Of a stretch of DNA of 7,511 nt, positions 1 to 5,197 are shown in pieces (position 1 is the first letter of the stretch; each line of letters opens with the position of its first letter). Both the position numbers and the translations under genes were made by a program. Under the pieces are notes generated by a model, which saw only the letters and a list, made by a program, of their open reading frames with translations, was not told the origin of the DNA and made no database searches. This DNA is from Verrucomicrobiales bacterium (GTDB taxonomy: Bacteria; Verrucomicrobiota; Verrucomicrobiia; Verrucomicrobiales; DEV007): contig JAKMGR010000564.1 in assembly GCA_022424805.1 (NCBI GenBank), positions 1-7,511 on the forward strand. The letters are read 5' to 3'.

Positions 1-121
1 GTTCGAGTCGGGAGACCAGGCCGCGGTGACGACCCTTTTCAAAGCAGACCTCGAGGGTATCAAAATCCGAATCGAGCAGTGCTTCGACCGCCCAGCGACC
101 TTCGACTACGAAGGTCTCCAC
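1..121 (-). CDS. Probable TrmH/SpoU-family RNA methyltransferase, N-terminal fragment
   Basis: Forty codons without a stop run from a GTG at 121 to the window edge, so the C-terminus and the SAM-binding SPOUT knot lie outside. The visible start reads VETFVVEGRWAVEALLDSDF, then a stretch with VCFEKGRH. The F-V-V-E-G-x-W-A-V-E-A-L-L pattern is typical of the N-terminal substrate-binding domain of TrmH/SpoU 2'-O-ribose methyltransferases, which modify tRNA or rRNA in the cytoplasm. An in-frame stop at 137-139 limits the start, and no ATG lies between; GTG is the only usual start codon. The N-terminus is therefore shorter than is common in this family. The gene begins two bases after the stop of the membrane protein gene, which suggests translational coupling. 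A GAGGA lies 12 bases upstream, rather far for a ribosome site. The family call rests on about 15 residues and could be wrong. Confidence 0.55.
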   Translation of the reverse strand, partial: METFVVEGRWAVEALLDSDFDTLEVCFEKGRHRGLVSRLE

Positions 122-123
122 GC

Positions 124-468
124 CTAGTGGGATTCCTCAGTGTTTCGGAGCGAATACCCCAAGAAGCCGAACAGAATGAGAACCGCACCGCCGAGAACCC
201 GAATCACTCCACCGACCACAGAAGCTCCGAAGCCACCAAAGCCATAGAGAATAATTCCTACACCCATGAGTGCGGCGAAAATGGGTCCAACCGCATCGAT
301 AGCTTTTCCAGAGAGTGGCCAGCATCCGAGAATCGTGAACATCAGGGTAAAGAAAATGAGGAACATCCAAAGTGGAGTCCAGTTTCCGTTACTCGCACTG
401 ACACAGACTTCGCAAAGAAGCCAGCTGAGACCGCATACGTAAAGAAAGCCGAGGGAAAGGGAATTCAT
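124..468 (-). CDS. Small four-helix integral membrane protein, unknown function
   Basis: This encodes 114 residues with four predicted hydrophobic segments at about residues 5-25, 31-50, 58-78 and 84-107. The last two are rich in glycine (GVGIILYGFGGFG and VVGGVIRVLGGAVLILFGF), as in tightly packed helix pairs. The short polar tail ends in RNTEESH. I recognise no family and no catalytic motif. The start is the ATG at 468. An in-frame TGA lies five codons upstream, so a longer protein is not possible from a standard start. There is no clear Shine-Dalgarno sequence. Its stop lies two bases before the GTG of the methyltransferase, so the two are probably co-transcribed. The opposite strand also carries a long open frame here, but the hydrophobic periodicity and tight junction favour this strand. 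Confidence 0.65.
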   Translation of the reverse strand: MNSLSLGFLYVCGLSWLLCEVCVSASNGNWTPLWMFLIFFTLMFTILGCWPLSGKAIDAVGPIFAALMGVGIILYGFGGFGASVVGGVIRVLGGAVLILFGFLGYSLRNTEESH

Positions 469-482
469 GAGTTCGAAAATGA

Positions 483-527
483 GTCAGGATCACAAAGTTT
501 CAAGCCGATTGTTTGGAAACTACTGAC
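483..527 (-). other. Possible structured leader of the membrane protein gene
   Basis: GTCAG (483-487) and CTGAC (523-527) are complementary and enclose AGTTTC (496-501) with GAAACT (516-521). On the minus strand these can form a two-part stem-loop ending about 14 bases before the ATG at 468. The internal loop is very asymmetric (8 against 1 base), so stability is doubtful. Confidence 0.2.
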
Positions 528-607
528 ATTTTACGCACCGAACGGCGCGTGGGATACTCTTGGAGGCGCTTTCGCTGTTCGGAATGAAAAGTCAGGCAGC
601 GTGTGTT

Positions 608-626
608 CCGGCCTCACTGAGGCCAG
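608..626 (-). terminator. Hairpin just downstream of accA, possible terminator
   Basis: On the minus strand CTGGCCTC-AGT-GAGGCCGG forms an 8-bp stem (one G-U pair) with a 3-base loop, about 15 bases after the accA stop. There is no T tract after it, so it is not a classical intrinsic terminator. It may instead be an mRNA 3'-end stabiliser or a repeat: a similar 8-3-8 hairpin occurs at 5123-5141. Confidence 0.35.
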
Positions 627-640
627 CTCGAGGGGTGTTT

Positions 641-1603
641 CTACTTTTTCTCACGAAACTCCCCAAACTTGCGGAATTTCTCGTAGCGCTGATCAAGCAG
701 GTCAGGCTTTGGGATGCCTTCCAACTCAAGAAGATGCTTGTTTACTGTGCTCTTCAAATTATTCGCAGATCCGACATGATCGTGATGCGCTCCTCCCATG
801 GGCTCCGGAATAAGTTCATCGATAATGCCGATGTCGAGAAGGTCATCGGCACTGAGCTTGAGCGCGTGAGCAGCCTCGGTCGCATACTTGCGGTCTTTCC
901 AGAGAATCGCAGCACAGCCTTCTGGGCTGATTACCGAGTAGTAGGCGTTTTCCATCATGAGAACACGGTCGGCAACGCCGATTCCAAGCGCCCCTCCAGA
1001 TCCTCCCTCGCCGATGACCACAGCGACAATAGGAACCTTGATCATCATCATCTCGCGCAGGTTGTAGGCGATCGCTTCGGCAATGTTCCGCTCCTCCGCT
1101 TCAATACCGGGATACGCGCCGGGAGTATCGATCAGAGTAACGATGGGAATGTTGAATTTCTCAGCCATCCGCATGAGTCGAAGCGCTTTCCGATAGCCCT
1201 CGGGGTGAGCACTGCCAAAGTTGCGACGGAGGTTCTCCTTGGTATCCCGCCCCTTCTGATGTCCAATCACCATGACCTTGCGGCCCTCCAGGTAGGCAAA
1301 TCCACCGGGCATTGCCTCGTCGTCGCCAACATGGCGATCACCGTGCAGCTCCAAAAAATCGTCAAAGGAGTGCTCCACATAGTCGAGCATGAAAGGTCGC
1401 TGCTGGTGCCGTGCGATCTGCACGCGCTGCCAAGAGGAAAGGTTGCGGTAGATATCGGTCTTCGTCTTCGTCAGCTTGTCCTCGATGCGTTTCATCTCGC
1501 TCGACATATCAATTTCGCTGTCTGCGGCGCGGTCTCGCAGTTCTGAGAGCTGACGCTCCAGATTTACGATCGGCTTTTCAAATTCGAGTGGTTCAGTGAT
1601 CAT
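641..1603 (-). CDS. accA: Acetyl-CoA carboxylase carboxyltransferase subunit alpha
   Basis: AccA pairs with AccD to move the carboxyl group from carboxybiotin on AccB to acetyl-CoA, giving malonyl-CoA for fatty acid synthesis in the cytoplasm. The 320 residues match the usual length (about 319 in E. coli). An N-terminal helical region (about 1-55) is followed by the crotonase-like carboxyltransferase fold, with LELHGDR (85-90), GHQKGRD (114-120), LIDTPGAYPG (157-166), GEGGSGGALGIG (198-209, oxyanion hole) and ISPEGCAAILWKD (225-237). No key residue appears to be missing. AccD, AccB and AccC are not in the window. The gene is the last of an apparent operon with the LysM protein 59 bases upstream. 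The start is firm: AGGAG lies 7 bases before the ATG, the best ribosome site in the window. An open frame on the opposite strand is a shadow. Confidence 0.97.
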   Translation of the reverse strand: MITEPLEFEKPIVNLERQLSELRDRAADSEIDMSSEMKRIEDKLTKTKTDIYRNLSSWQRVQIARHQQRPFMLDYVEHSFDDFLELHGDRHVGDDEAMPGGFAYLEGRKVMVIGHQKGRDTKENLRRNFGSAHPEGYRKALRLMRMAEKFNIPIVTLIDTPGAYPGIEAEERNIAEAIAYNLREMMMIKVPIVAVVIGEGGSGGALGIGVADRVLMMENAYYSVISPEGCAAILWKDRKYATEAAHALKLSADDLLDIGIIDELIPEPMGGAHHDHVGSANNLKSTVNKHLLELEGIPKPDLLDQRYEKFRKFGEFREKK

Positions 1604-1610
1604 GAGATTT

Positions 1611-1615
1611 CTCCT
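1611..1615 (-). promoter_or_regulatory. Ribosome binding site of accA
   Basis: On the minus strand AGGAG (within TCAGGAGA) sits 7 bases before the accA ATG. It fixes the start and stands out because most other genes here have no such site. Confidence 0.85.
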
Positions 1616-1662
1616 GATAAAGGTTTGGATGCGAAAACGCAGATGTTTTTAATCAAGCGCGT

Positions 1663-2505
1663 TTATTTGCGCAAATCAACCCGCGATCCATTGCGAAGTA
1701 CGGTGAAAAGTTCTTCCATATCGGCCGTGTCGAGCATGATCCCCCAAACCTGAGACCCGTTTTCGATCGCGGAGTCATACTCACGAAATACCAGGCCGAT
1801 CTTGCCAGTTCGGATCCATTTCGTGCAATCCATGTAGTTGGTATTCTCGAAATTGATCGGCTTCCCGTCGTGCCAGGCGACTTTTTCCCTCACGGTTGTG
1901 GAAGCGGTGGAGGAGAATTCAGGAGGTAAATTGGTATCTTGGATCGCGTATTCTTTGAAAAATAGCTCGCCTTCGAAAAGCGTCACAAGCTTATCGCTTA
2001 AATTGACCTCGGCTCGGAGAGCCAGAGGATATACAATAAGCTCCTCGTTGGGATAGATCAACGTATTGACTTTCCCACTTGCCCGCATGATGTAGTCGAT
2101 CGTAGTCTGACTCCGTCCTGCAATAGAAACCAGTGCCTCACCCGAACGAACAATATGAATTGATTTGTTCGGTTGGGGAATCTTCGAGACAAGCAGATCC
2201 ATGTTGAGTTCTCCGACGATGCGACGAGCTTCCGAATGCGTTTTAGACTCCGGGAAATACGTCATCAGATAGAGCAGTCGATCTCGCGCTGAAACGATTT
2301 CACCTTCCTTTACCAGATCAATAGCTTTGTCGAAGTGCCGCTTTCCAAGGTCCGGCTTCTCGCGAACCTCCCCCTCCCCCGCAATCTGGCGGTTCACAAA
2401 CATCTCCGGCTCAGCGAACTTCTTCCAGTAGAAATACGCAACAACGATTCCGCCAGCGCAGATCATGAAAGCTAGGAATGCGAGCAGCAACTTGAACCTG
2501 GCCAT
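1663..2505 (-). CDS. Membrane-anchored LysM protein with degenerate L,D-transpeptidase-like C-terminus
   Basis: This encodes 280 residues. One N-terminal hydrophobic helix (about 5-26) with RFK before it suggests an anchor in the inner membrane with the rest in the periplasm. A helical, TPR-like part follows (about 52-105), with KAIDLVKEGEIVSARDRLLY. Residues about 116-160 look like a LysM peptidoglycan-binding domain (IHIVRSGEALVSIAGRS, ending in YPNEELIVYP). From about 163 to 280 the layout recalls a YkuD L,D-transpeptidase: a start like VNLSDKLVTLFEGELF and an end like MEELFTVLRNGSRVDL. The expected catalytic His-Gly-Cys is instead V253-W254-G255 in my manual alignment, so cross-linking activity is unlikely. 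I infer a structural or wall-sensing role. The start at 2505 has only a GAG upstream. The gene lies 18 bases after the 175-residue protein gene and before accA. The LysM call is firmer than the transpeptidase relation. Confidence 0.75.
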   Translation of the reverse strand: MARFKLLLAFLAFMICAGGIVVAYFYWKKFAEPEMFVNRQIAGEGEVREKPDLGKRHFDKAIDLVKEGEIVSARDRLLYLMTYFPESKTHSEARRIVGELNMDLLVSKIPQPNKSIHIVRSGEALVSIAGRSQTTIDYIMRASGKVNTLIYPNEELIVYPLALRAEVNLSDKLVTLFEGELFFKEYAIQDTNLPPEFSSTASTTVREKVAWHDGKPINFENTNYMDCTKWIRTGKIGLVFREYDSAIENGSQVWGIMLDTADMEELFTVLRNGSRVDLRK

Positions 2506-2523
2506 GGTCTCAAAAAATCCCGG

Positions 2524-3051
2524 TTAGAGAAGTCCGCGACGTTTGAAATCAAATGCGTTTATCTCGCGTGAGCTGGCAACCATCTCCATTGTGAACTTGA
2601 GCAGGGAGATCTCCCAAGTGTCATCGACCCCTACGATCACGGCCCGCGAAGGACTTCCGCTGGATCGAACGTCATCCATAATTCGATCTCGCACTGCCTC
2701 CATCGGCTCGCTTACTACTGACTCGGTAAATCCACGTTTCGCAAAGATGAACCCGTAGCGCACAATTTCCATATTTCCGTATTGGCGGAACCAATCGGCA
2801 AACATTTCCGCCTGCTCGCCAAATCCCTCGAACATGAGATCAGTATCGCCGTCGGGGCGCAAAATCTTGGGTCTCTCTGCCTCGACCCGGCCCTCGCGGA
2901 CGCGGACTCGTCCCACCTCATCCATAGGCTCGGTGAGAAGGTGAAATTCGAAATTCGTCGTGCCGAAAGTGTCGATCCGGCGATCCGGCTCGTGCACCAC
3001 TTCGGTGGTCTCCATTGCGTAGGCAATGTCGTCGAAGGAAAGAGAAGACAT
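2524..3051 (-). CDS. Conserved-looking hypothetical protein, 175 residues
   Basis: I do not recognise a named family. The protein is soluble, with no signal peptide or membrane segment, and acidic. Visible blocks are EPDRRIDTFGTTNFEFHLLTE (in two parts, residues 21-31 and 32-41), VRVREGRVEAERPKIL (49-64), an aromatic helical stretch with EMFADWFRQYG (82-92), and a C-terminal part with GVDDTWEISLLKFTMEMV (141-158) ending in FKRRGLL. These compact motifs look conserved rather than random, and they resemble, from memory only, uncharacterised proteins of other bacteria. It is the first gene of an apparent operon with the LysM protein (18 bases downstream) and accA. The ATG at 3051 has no Shine-Dalgarno sequence; a second ATG at codon 13 is possible. 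A palindrome followed by T5 lies directly upstream. Confidence 0.75.
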   Translation of the reverse strand: MSSLSFDDIAYAMETTEVVHEPDRRIDTFGTTNFEFHLLTEPMDEVGRVRVREGRVEAERPKILRPDGDTDLMFEGFGEQAEMFADWFRQYGNMEIVRYGFIFAKRGFTESVVSEPMEAVRDRIMDDVRSSGSPSRAVIVGVDDTWEISLLKFTMEMVASSREINAFDFKRRGLL

Positions 3052-3054
3052 CAG

Positions 3055-3074
3055 AAAAACAGGTTCGGGAACCT
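3055..3074 (-). other. Palindrome followed by T5 just before the 175-residue protein gene
   Basis: AGGTTC-GG-GAACCT (3061-3074) is a perfect inverted repeat. On the minus strand it is followed by G and five T, ending three bases before the ATG at 3051. It could be an operator, a weak attenuator or chance. Confidence 0.3.
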
Positions 3075-3137
3075 AGCGGAAAGATGCGAAAATGCGAGTC
3101 ATTCCTTAATCATGCAGGCCAGTATCGAGGATGTGGG

Positions 3138-3154
3138 GAATTGGAACGCAATTC
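3138..3154. repeat. Inverted repeat GAATTG/CAATTC
   Basis: GAATTG (3138-3143) and CAATTC (3149-3154) form a perfect 6-bp stem with a 5-base loop. It lies in the 239-base region between acpP and the 175-residue protein gene, which holds four inverted repeats in all. Function unknown. Confidence 0.3.
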
Positions 3155-3197
3155 GTCCAGTCAAAGGAAAGTCGCTCGATTTCAGGAGATTCGATTT

Positions 3198-3215
3198 GGA
3201 ACTTTTCCAAGTTCC
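3198..3215. repeat. Perfect 7-bp hairpin beside the acpP terminator
   Basis: GGAACTT (3198-3204) and AAGTTCC (3209-3215) pair perfectly. On the minus strand the loop is GGAA, a GNRA-type tetraloop. It follows the acpP terminator in the direction of acpP transcription and has no T tract. It might act on read-through RNA or belong to the leader of the downstream operon. Confidence 0.35.
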
Positions 3216-3220
3216 GCTAC

Positions 3221-3255
3221 AAAAAAAATGCGCCCCGTTCCCGGAGCGCATTTTT
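3221..3255 (-). terminator. Strong intrinsic terminator of acpP
   Basis: AAAAATGCGC (3224-3233) pairs with GCGCATTTTT (3246-3255). After one mismatch the stem continues with CCG/CGG and closes on a 4-base loop. On the minus strand the stem is followed by T8 (complement of 3221-3228), 35 bases past the acpP stop. The T5 on the other arm may allow weaker action on the plus strand. It isolates acpP from the downstream operon. Confidence 0.88.
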
Positions 3256-3290
3256 AAAAGTGTTTTCAGTAAGTTAGTTCGTCTGGAAGA

Positions 3291-3533
3291 TTACTCAGAC
3301 TTTTCACCGATGTATTTCTGAACCTCGCCAACACTGGTAAGCTTCTCGGCGTCTTCGTCAGGAACCGTGATATCGAACTCCTCTTCGAAAGCCATAACAA
3401 GTTCCACTGTGTCGAGTGAGTCAGCACCCAAGTCCTCAACGAACTTTGCTTCAGGTTTCACCTGATCCTCACTTACACCAAGTTGCTCAACAATGATGTT
3501 TTTTACCTTTTCTTCGATAGATGCGTCTGCCAT
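3291..3533 (-). CDS. acpP: Acyl carrier protein
   Basis: This is the 80-residue acyl carrier protein of type II fatty acid synthesis, cytoplasmic, acidic and four-helical. It carries acyl chains on a phosphopantetheine arm attached to Ser39 in the hallmark motif [20 protein letters not shown] (34-53). The N-terminus [20 protein letters not shown] and the tail [13 protein letters not shown] fit the family length and pattern. An in-frame frame extends upstream to about 3779, but its extra residues do not resemble any carrier protein and cross the intergenic region, so I take the ATG at 3533. No Shine-Dalgarno sequence is visible; the bases before the start are CCCCAAAAA, which is odd for a gene that is usually highly expressed. 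fabF, a frequent neighbour, is absent and a terminator follows, so acpP appears monocistronic. Confidence 0.97.
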   Translation of the reverse strand: MADASIEEKVKNIIVEQLGVSEDQVKPEAKFVEDLGADSLDTVELVMAFEEEFDITVPDEDAEKLTSVGEVQKYIGEKSE

Positions 3534-3564
3534 TTTTTGGGGAAATAGAGTTCTGTTGAGGCAG

Positions 3565-3593
3565 TTACTACCGGTAGTTGCGGCGTTTGGCAA
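3565..3593 (-). promoter_or_regulatory. Possible acpP promoter
   Basis: On the minus strand TTGCCA (3588-3593) and TAGTAA (3565-3570) are 17 bases apart, about 31 bases before the acpP ATG. The -35 is good (5 of 6); the -10 is weak (3 of 6). The spacer is mostly the palindrome at 3567-3578. This is a pattern match only. Confidence 0.35.
3567..3578. promoter_or_regulatory. Perfect 12-bp palindrome, candidate operator
   Basis: ACTACCGGTAGT is a perfect palindrome without spacer, in the 149-base divergent region between acpP and thiH. It covers part of the possible acpP -10 and spacer, where a bound repressor would block transcription. No regulator can be named from the sequence. Confidence 0.35.
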
Positions 3594-3604
3594 CGGTTTT
3601 TTTT
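3577..3604 (+). terminator. Terminator-like hairpin with T8 in the thiH leader
   Basis: GTTGC (3577-3581) pairs with GCAAC (3590-3594), followed by GG and eight T (3597-3604). Two further CC/GG pairs (3571-3572 with 3595-3596) are possible across a bulge. No plus-strand gene ends here, so it would act as an attenuator of thiH, if at all. The 5-bp stem is short. Confidence 0.3.
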
Positions 3605-3617
3605 CTCCTGAACATCG

Positions 3618-3626
3618 GGAGGTGAC
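3618..3626 (+). other. Shine-Dalgarno-like GGGAGGTGA far upstream of the thiH start
   Basis: This near-perfect anti-16S match lies 56 bases before the chosen ATG. The only well-placed in-frame codon after it is CTG at 3632. It could serve an alternative start or a short leader frame, or be chance. Confidence 0.2.
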
Positions 3627-3682
3627 GATTTCTGCGCAAGCGAAAGTTGCCGAGGGCGGTGGGAACGCTATGTTCCGAGCGC

Positions 3683-4852
3683 ATGTCATTTGTTGAACAG
3701 TTGAACGCGCTTGATCGAGGAGAAAAGAAATCCCCCCTTCTCTCTCGCTTCGAACGCGTCCTCGCACCCGTATCACCAAGCAAGCTCGAAGCCCTTGCGC
3801 AGGAGTCGGTTGAGATAACCCGCCGAAACTTCGGCAAGACGATGCGACTCTTCGCGCCGATCTACGTTTCCAATGAGTGCGTCAATAACTGCAGCTATTG
3901 CGGGTTCTCCCGAGACAACCCAATTTTGCGCACCACTCTGACAGTCAATCAGGTTGTTACCGAAGCCCGGCACCTCGCCGATCGGGGCTTTCGCAACCTG
4001 CTTCTCGTCGCCGGAGAGCACCCCAAATTTGTCTCCGATGGGTACCTCGAAGAATGTCTCGAAGCCCTTCGTAAAACCGTTCCTACTATCGCCATCGAAG
4101 TTGGTCCGATGGAGACTCCCGAATACATCCGCATGGTCGATGCGGGCTGCGAAGGACTCGTCGTTTACCAGGAGACCTACCACCGCGAAGCCTATGCCGA
4201 TTATCACACGGCAGGACCGAAAAAAGACTTCGACTGGCGTATCAATTGTCCCGAGCGTGGATACGACGGTGGATTTCGTAGAATTGGCGTGGGAGCGCTG
4301 ATGGGCCTTGCTGACTGGCGCTATGATGTTTTGCGTCTCGCAGCCCACCTTGAATATCTCTATCAGACCTGCTGGAAAGCCACTTTCACCATCAGTCTGC
4401 CGCGTCTTCGCCCCGCTGCCGGAGAGTTTGATCCCGAATTTGCGATGAGCGATGCCGAGTTTGTTCAGGCGCTTTGCGCCTTTCGAGTCTGCTTCCCCCA
4501 GGTCGGAATCGTCCTGAGCACCCGTGAGCCTCAAGAATTGCGAAATGCTCTGTTCCCGCTCGGAGTGACTTCCATCAGCGCCGGCAGCCACACCGAGCCG
4601 GGTGGCTACACCGGGGAAGGTGCAGACGACGTTCATCTTACTGTCCGCGGGCGTCGTGTTGAGATCGACGAATCCCCTGCCACTCCCTGCTCGGGAAAAG
4701 CCACCGTAACCTCCGCAGCCGGGCAATTCGACATTGCCGACGAACGAAGCCCCGAGGAAATCGCCGCGCATTTGCGAAGCATCGGGCTGGATCCGGTATG
4801 GAAAGACTGGGACGCAGCAATTTTATCAGGAAATGTGGTGTCGGTCTCGTGA
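3683..4852 (+). CDS. thiH: 2-iminoacetate synthase (tyrosine lyase)
   Basis: ThiH is a radical SAM enzyme that splits tyrosine into p-cresol and 2-iminoacetate (dehydroglycine), the C-N unit that ThiG joins to deoxyxylulose phosphate and ThiS-borne sulfur to make thiamin thiazole. The C-x3-C-x2-C cluster motif [10 protein letters not shown] is at residues 66-75 (389-residue numbering). [10 protein letters not shown] (107-116), [11 protein letters not shown] (161-171), [12 protein letters not shown] (202-213), [10 protein letters not shown] (239-248) and the terminal PVWKDWD are ThiH signatures. Between GGY (309) and [12 protein letters not shown] (348 on) there are 38 residues where E. coli ThiH has about 8, so a roughly 30-residue insert is present. 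Start: ATG at 3683; in-frame TTG (3647) and GTG (3659) exist but add non-family residues. A strong GGGAGGTGA at 3618-3626 is too far from the ATG to serve it. thiS follows after 55 bases. Confidence 0.95.
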   Translation: MSFVEQLNALDRGEKKSPLLSRFERVLAPVSPSKLEALAQESVEITRRNFGKTMRLFAPIYVSNECVNNCSYCGFSRDNPILRTTLTVNQVVTEARHLADRGFRNLLLVAGEHPKFVSDGYLEECLEALRKTVPTIAIEVGPMETPEYIRMVDAGCEGLVVYQETYHREAYADYHTAGPKKDFDWRINCPERGYDGGFRRIGVGALMGLADWRYDVLRLAAHLEYLYQTCWKATFTISLPRLRPAAGEFDPEFAMSDAEFVQALCAFRVCFPQVGIVLSTREPQELRNALFPLGVTSISAGSHTEPGGYTGEGADDVHLTVRGRRVEIDESPATPCSGKATVTSAAGQFDIADERSPEEIAAHLRSIGLDPVWKDWDAAILSGNVVSVS

Positions 4853-4857
4853 CCTGT

Positions 4858-4873
4858 TTAGATCGATATCTAA
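4858..4873 (+). other. Intercistronic inverted repeat between thiH and thiS
   Basis: TTAGAT-CGAT-ATCTAA is a perfect 6-bp inverted repeat with a 4-base loop, in the 55 bases between thiH and thiS. The AT-rich stem and lack of a T tract argue against termination; RNA processing or chance are alternatives. Confidence 0.3.
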
Positions 4874-4907
4874 GGCTATTACCACCGTGAAGTAACTCCA
4901 TCTATTC

Positions 4908-5111
4908 ATGCAATTGATACTAAATGGAAATCCCATGGAAATTGCGGGCGAAGAACTCTCTATCCGCGATTTTGTGAAGACTTTGCCAATCGGGGATCAG
5001 CCCGTTCTCGTGGAGCTGAATGGTGAGGCGGTCCTTAACCGCGAGTTTGACGAGAAATTCGTTAGCACCGGTGACACGGTAGAAGTCATTCGCATGGTTG
5101 CAGGCGGCTAA
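4908..5111 (+). CDS. thiS: Thiazole biosynthesis sulfur carrier protein
   Basis: ThiS is a small ubiquitin-fold sulfur carrier. Its C-terminal Gly-Gly is adenylated by ThiF (or MoeB) and turned into a thiocarboxylate that gives sulfur to the ThiG reaction. The 67 residues match the family length (about 66). The start MQLILNGNPMEI, the middle VLVELNGEAVLN and the end DTVEVIRMVAGG, terminating exactly at Gly-Gly, are diagnostic. It follows thiH by 55 bases on the same strand and is probably co-transcribed. No Shine-Dalgarno sequence precedes the ATG. thiG, thiF and thiE, which often adjoin thiS, are not present on either side; the next gene, aat, is on the other strand. Confidence 0.95.
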   Translation: MQLILNGNPMEIAGEELSIRDFVKTLPIGDQPVLVELNGEAVLNREFDEKFVSTGDTVEVIRMVAGG

Positions 5112-5122
5112 ATCCCTTGTGG

Positions 5123-5141
5123 CCGGTCTCTGTGAGGCTGG
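5123..5141 (+). terminator. Hairpin downstream of thiS, possible terminator
   Basis: CCGGTCTC-TGT-GAGGCTGG forms an 8-bp stem with two G-U pairs and a 3-base loop, 11 bases after the thiS stop. Only ATT follows, so termination would be weak. It matches the hairpin at 608-626 in shape and 14 of 19 positions. Confidence 0.35.
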
Positions 5142-5174
5142 ATTGTGCGTGCTGACTTTCAAAGGTCACCCATT

Positions 5175-5197
5175 CCGAGGTCGCAGACCTCGGCTAC
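5175..5197 (-). repeat. REP-like hairpin with GTAG foot
   Basis: On the minus strand GTAG is followed directly by CCGAGGTC-TGC-GACCTCGG, a perfect 8-bp stem with a 3-base loop. A GTAG tetranucleotide at the foot of a GC-rich hairpin is the known layout of REP elements mobilised by RAYT (TnpA-REP) enzymes. It sits between the converging thiS and aat genes, a typical place for such elements. TGCTGA (5150-5155) and TCAGCA (5203-5208) flank it as an outer inverted repeat. Whether it is repeated in the genome cannot be seen here; a simple bidirectional terminator is the alternative. Confidence 0.4.

Noticed and set aside
79..813. Open frame of 244 codons on the plus strand
   Set aside because: It crosses the membrane protein gene, the intergenic region and the 3' end of accA. 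Its translation is low-complexity and charged, with no motif.
560..1546. Open frame of 328 codons on the plus strand opposite accA
   Set aside because: It lies antisense to an unmistakable AccA, and its translation has no recognisable domain or composition of a real protein.
1629..3098. Shared GATGCGAAAA before accA and before the 175-residue protein gene
   Set aside because: A 10-base match is expected many times by chance in 7.5 kb, and the flanks differ.
3567..3578. Palindrome as a FapR-type operator
   Set aside because: It has a superficial likeness to the FapR box only. FapR is known from Firmicutes, and the match is partial.
3534..3682. TPP riboswitch upstream of thiH
   Set aside because: The conserved CUGAGA and the P4/P5 core sequences are not present, and the region is too short for the full aptamer plus a leader.
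3291..3779. Longer 162-residue form of the acyl carrier protein
   Set aside because: The added N-terminal residues run through the divergent promoter region and do not resemble any carrier protein. The ATG at 3533 gives the normal 80 residues.
3773..4771. Open frame of 332 codons on the minus strand opposite thiH
   Set aside because: It is a shadow of thiH; no domain is visible and it has no ribosome site.
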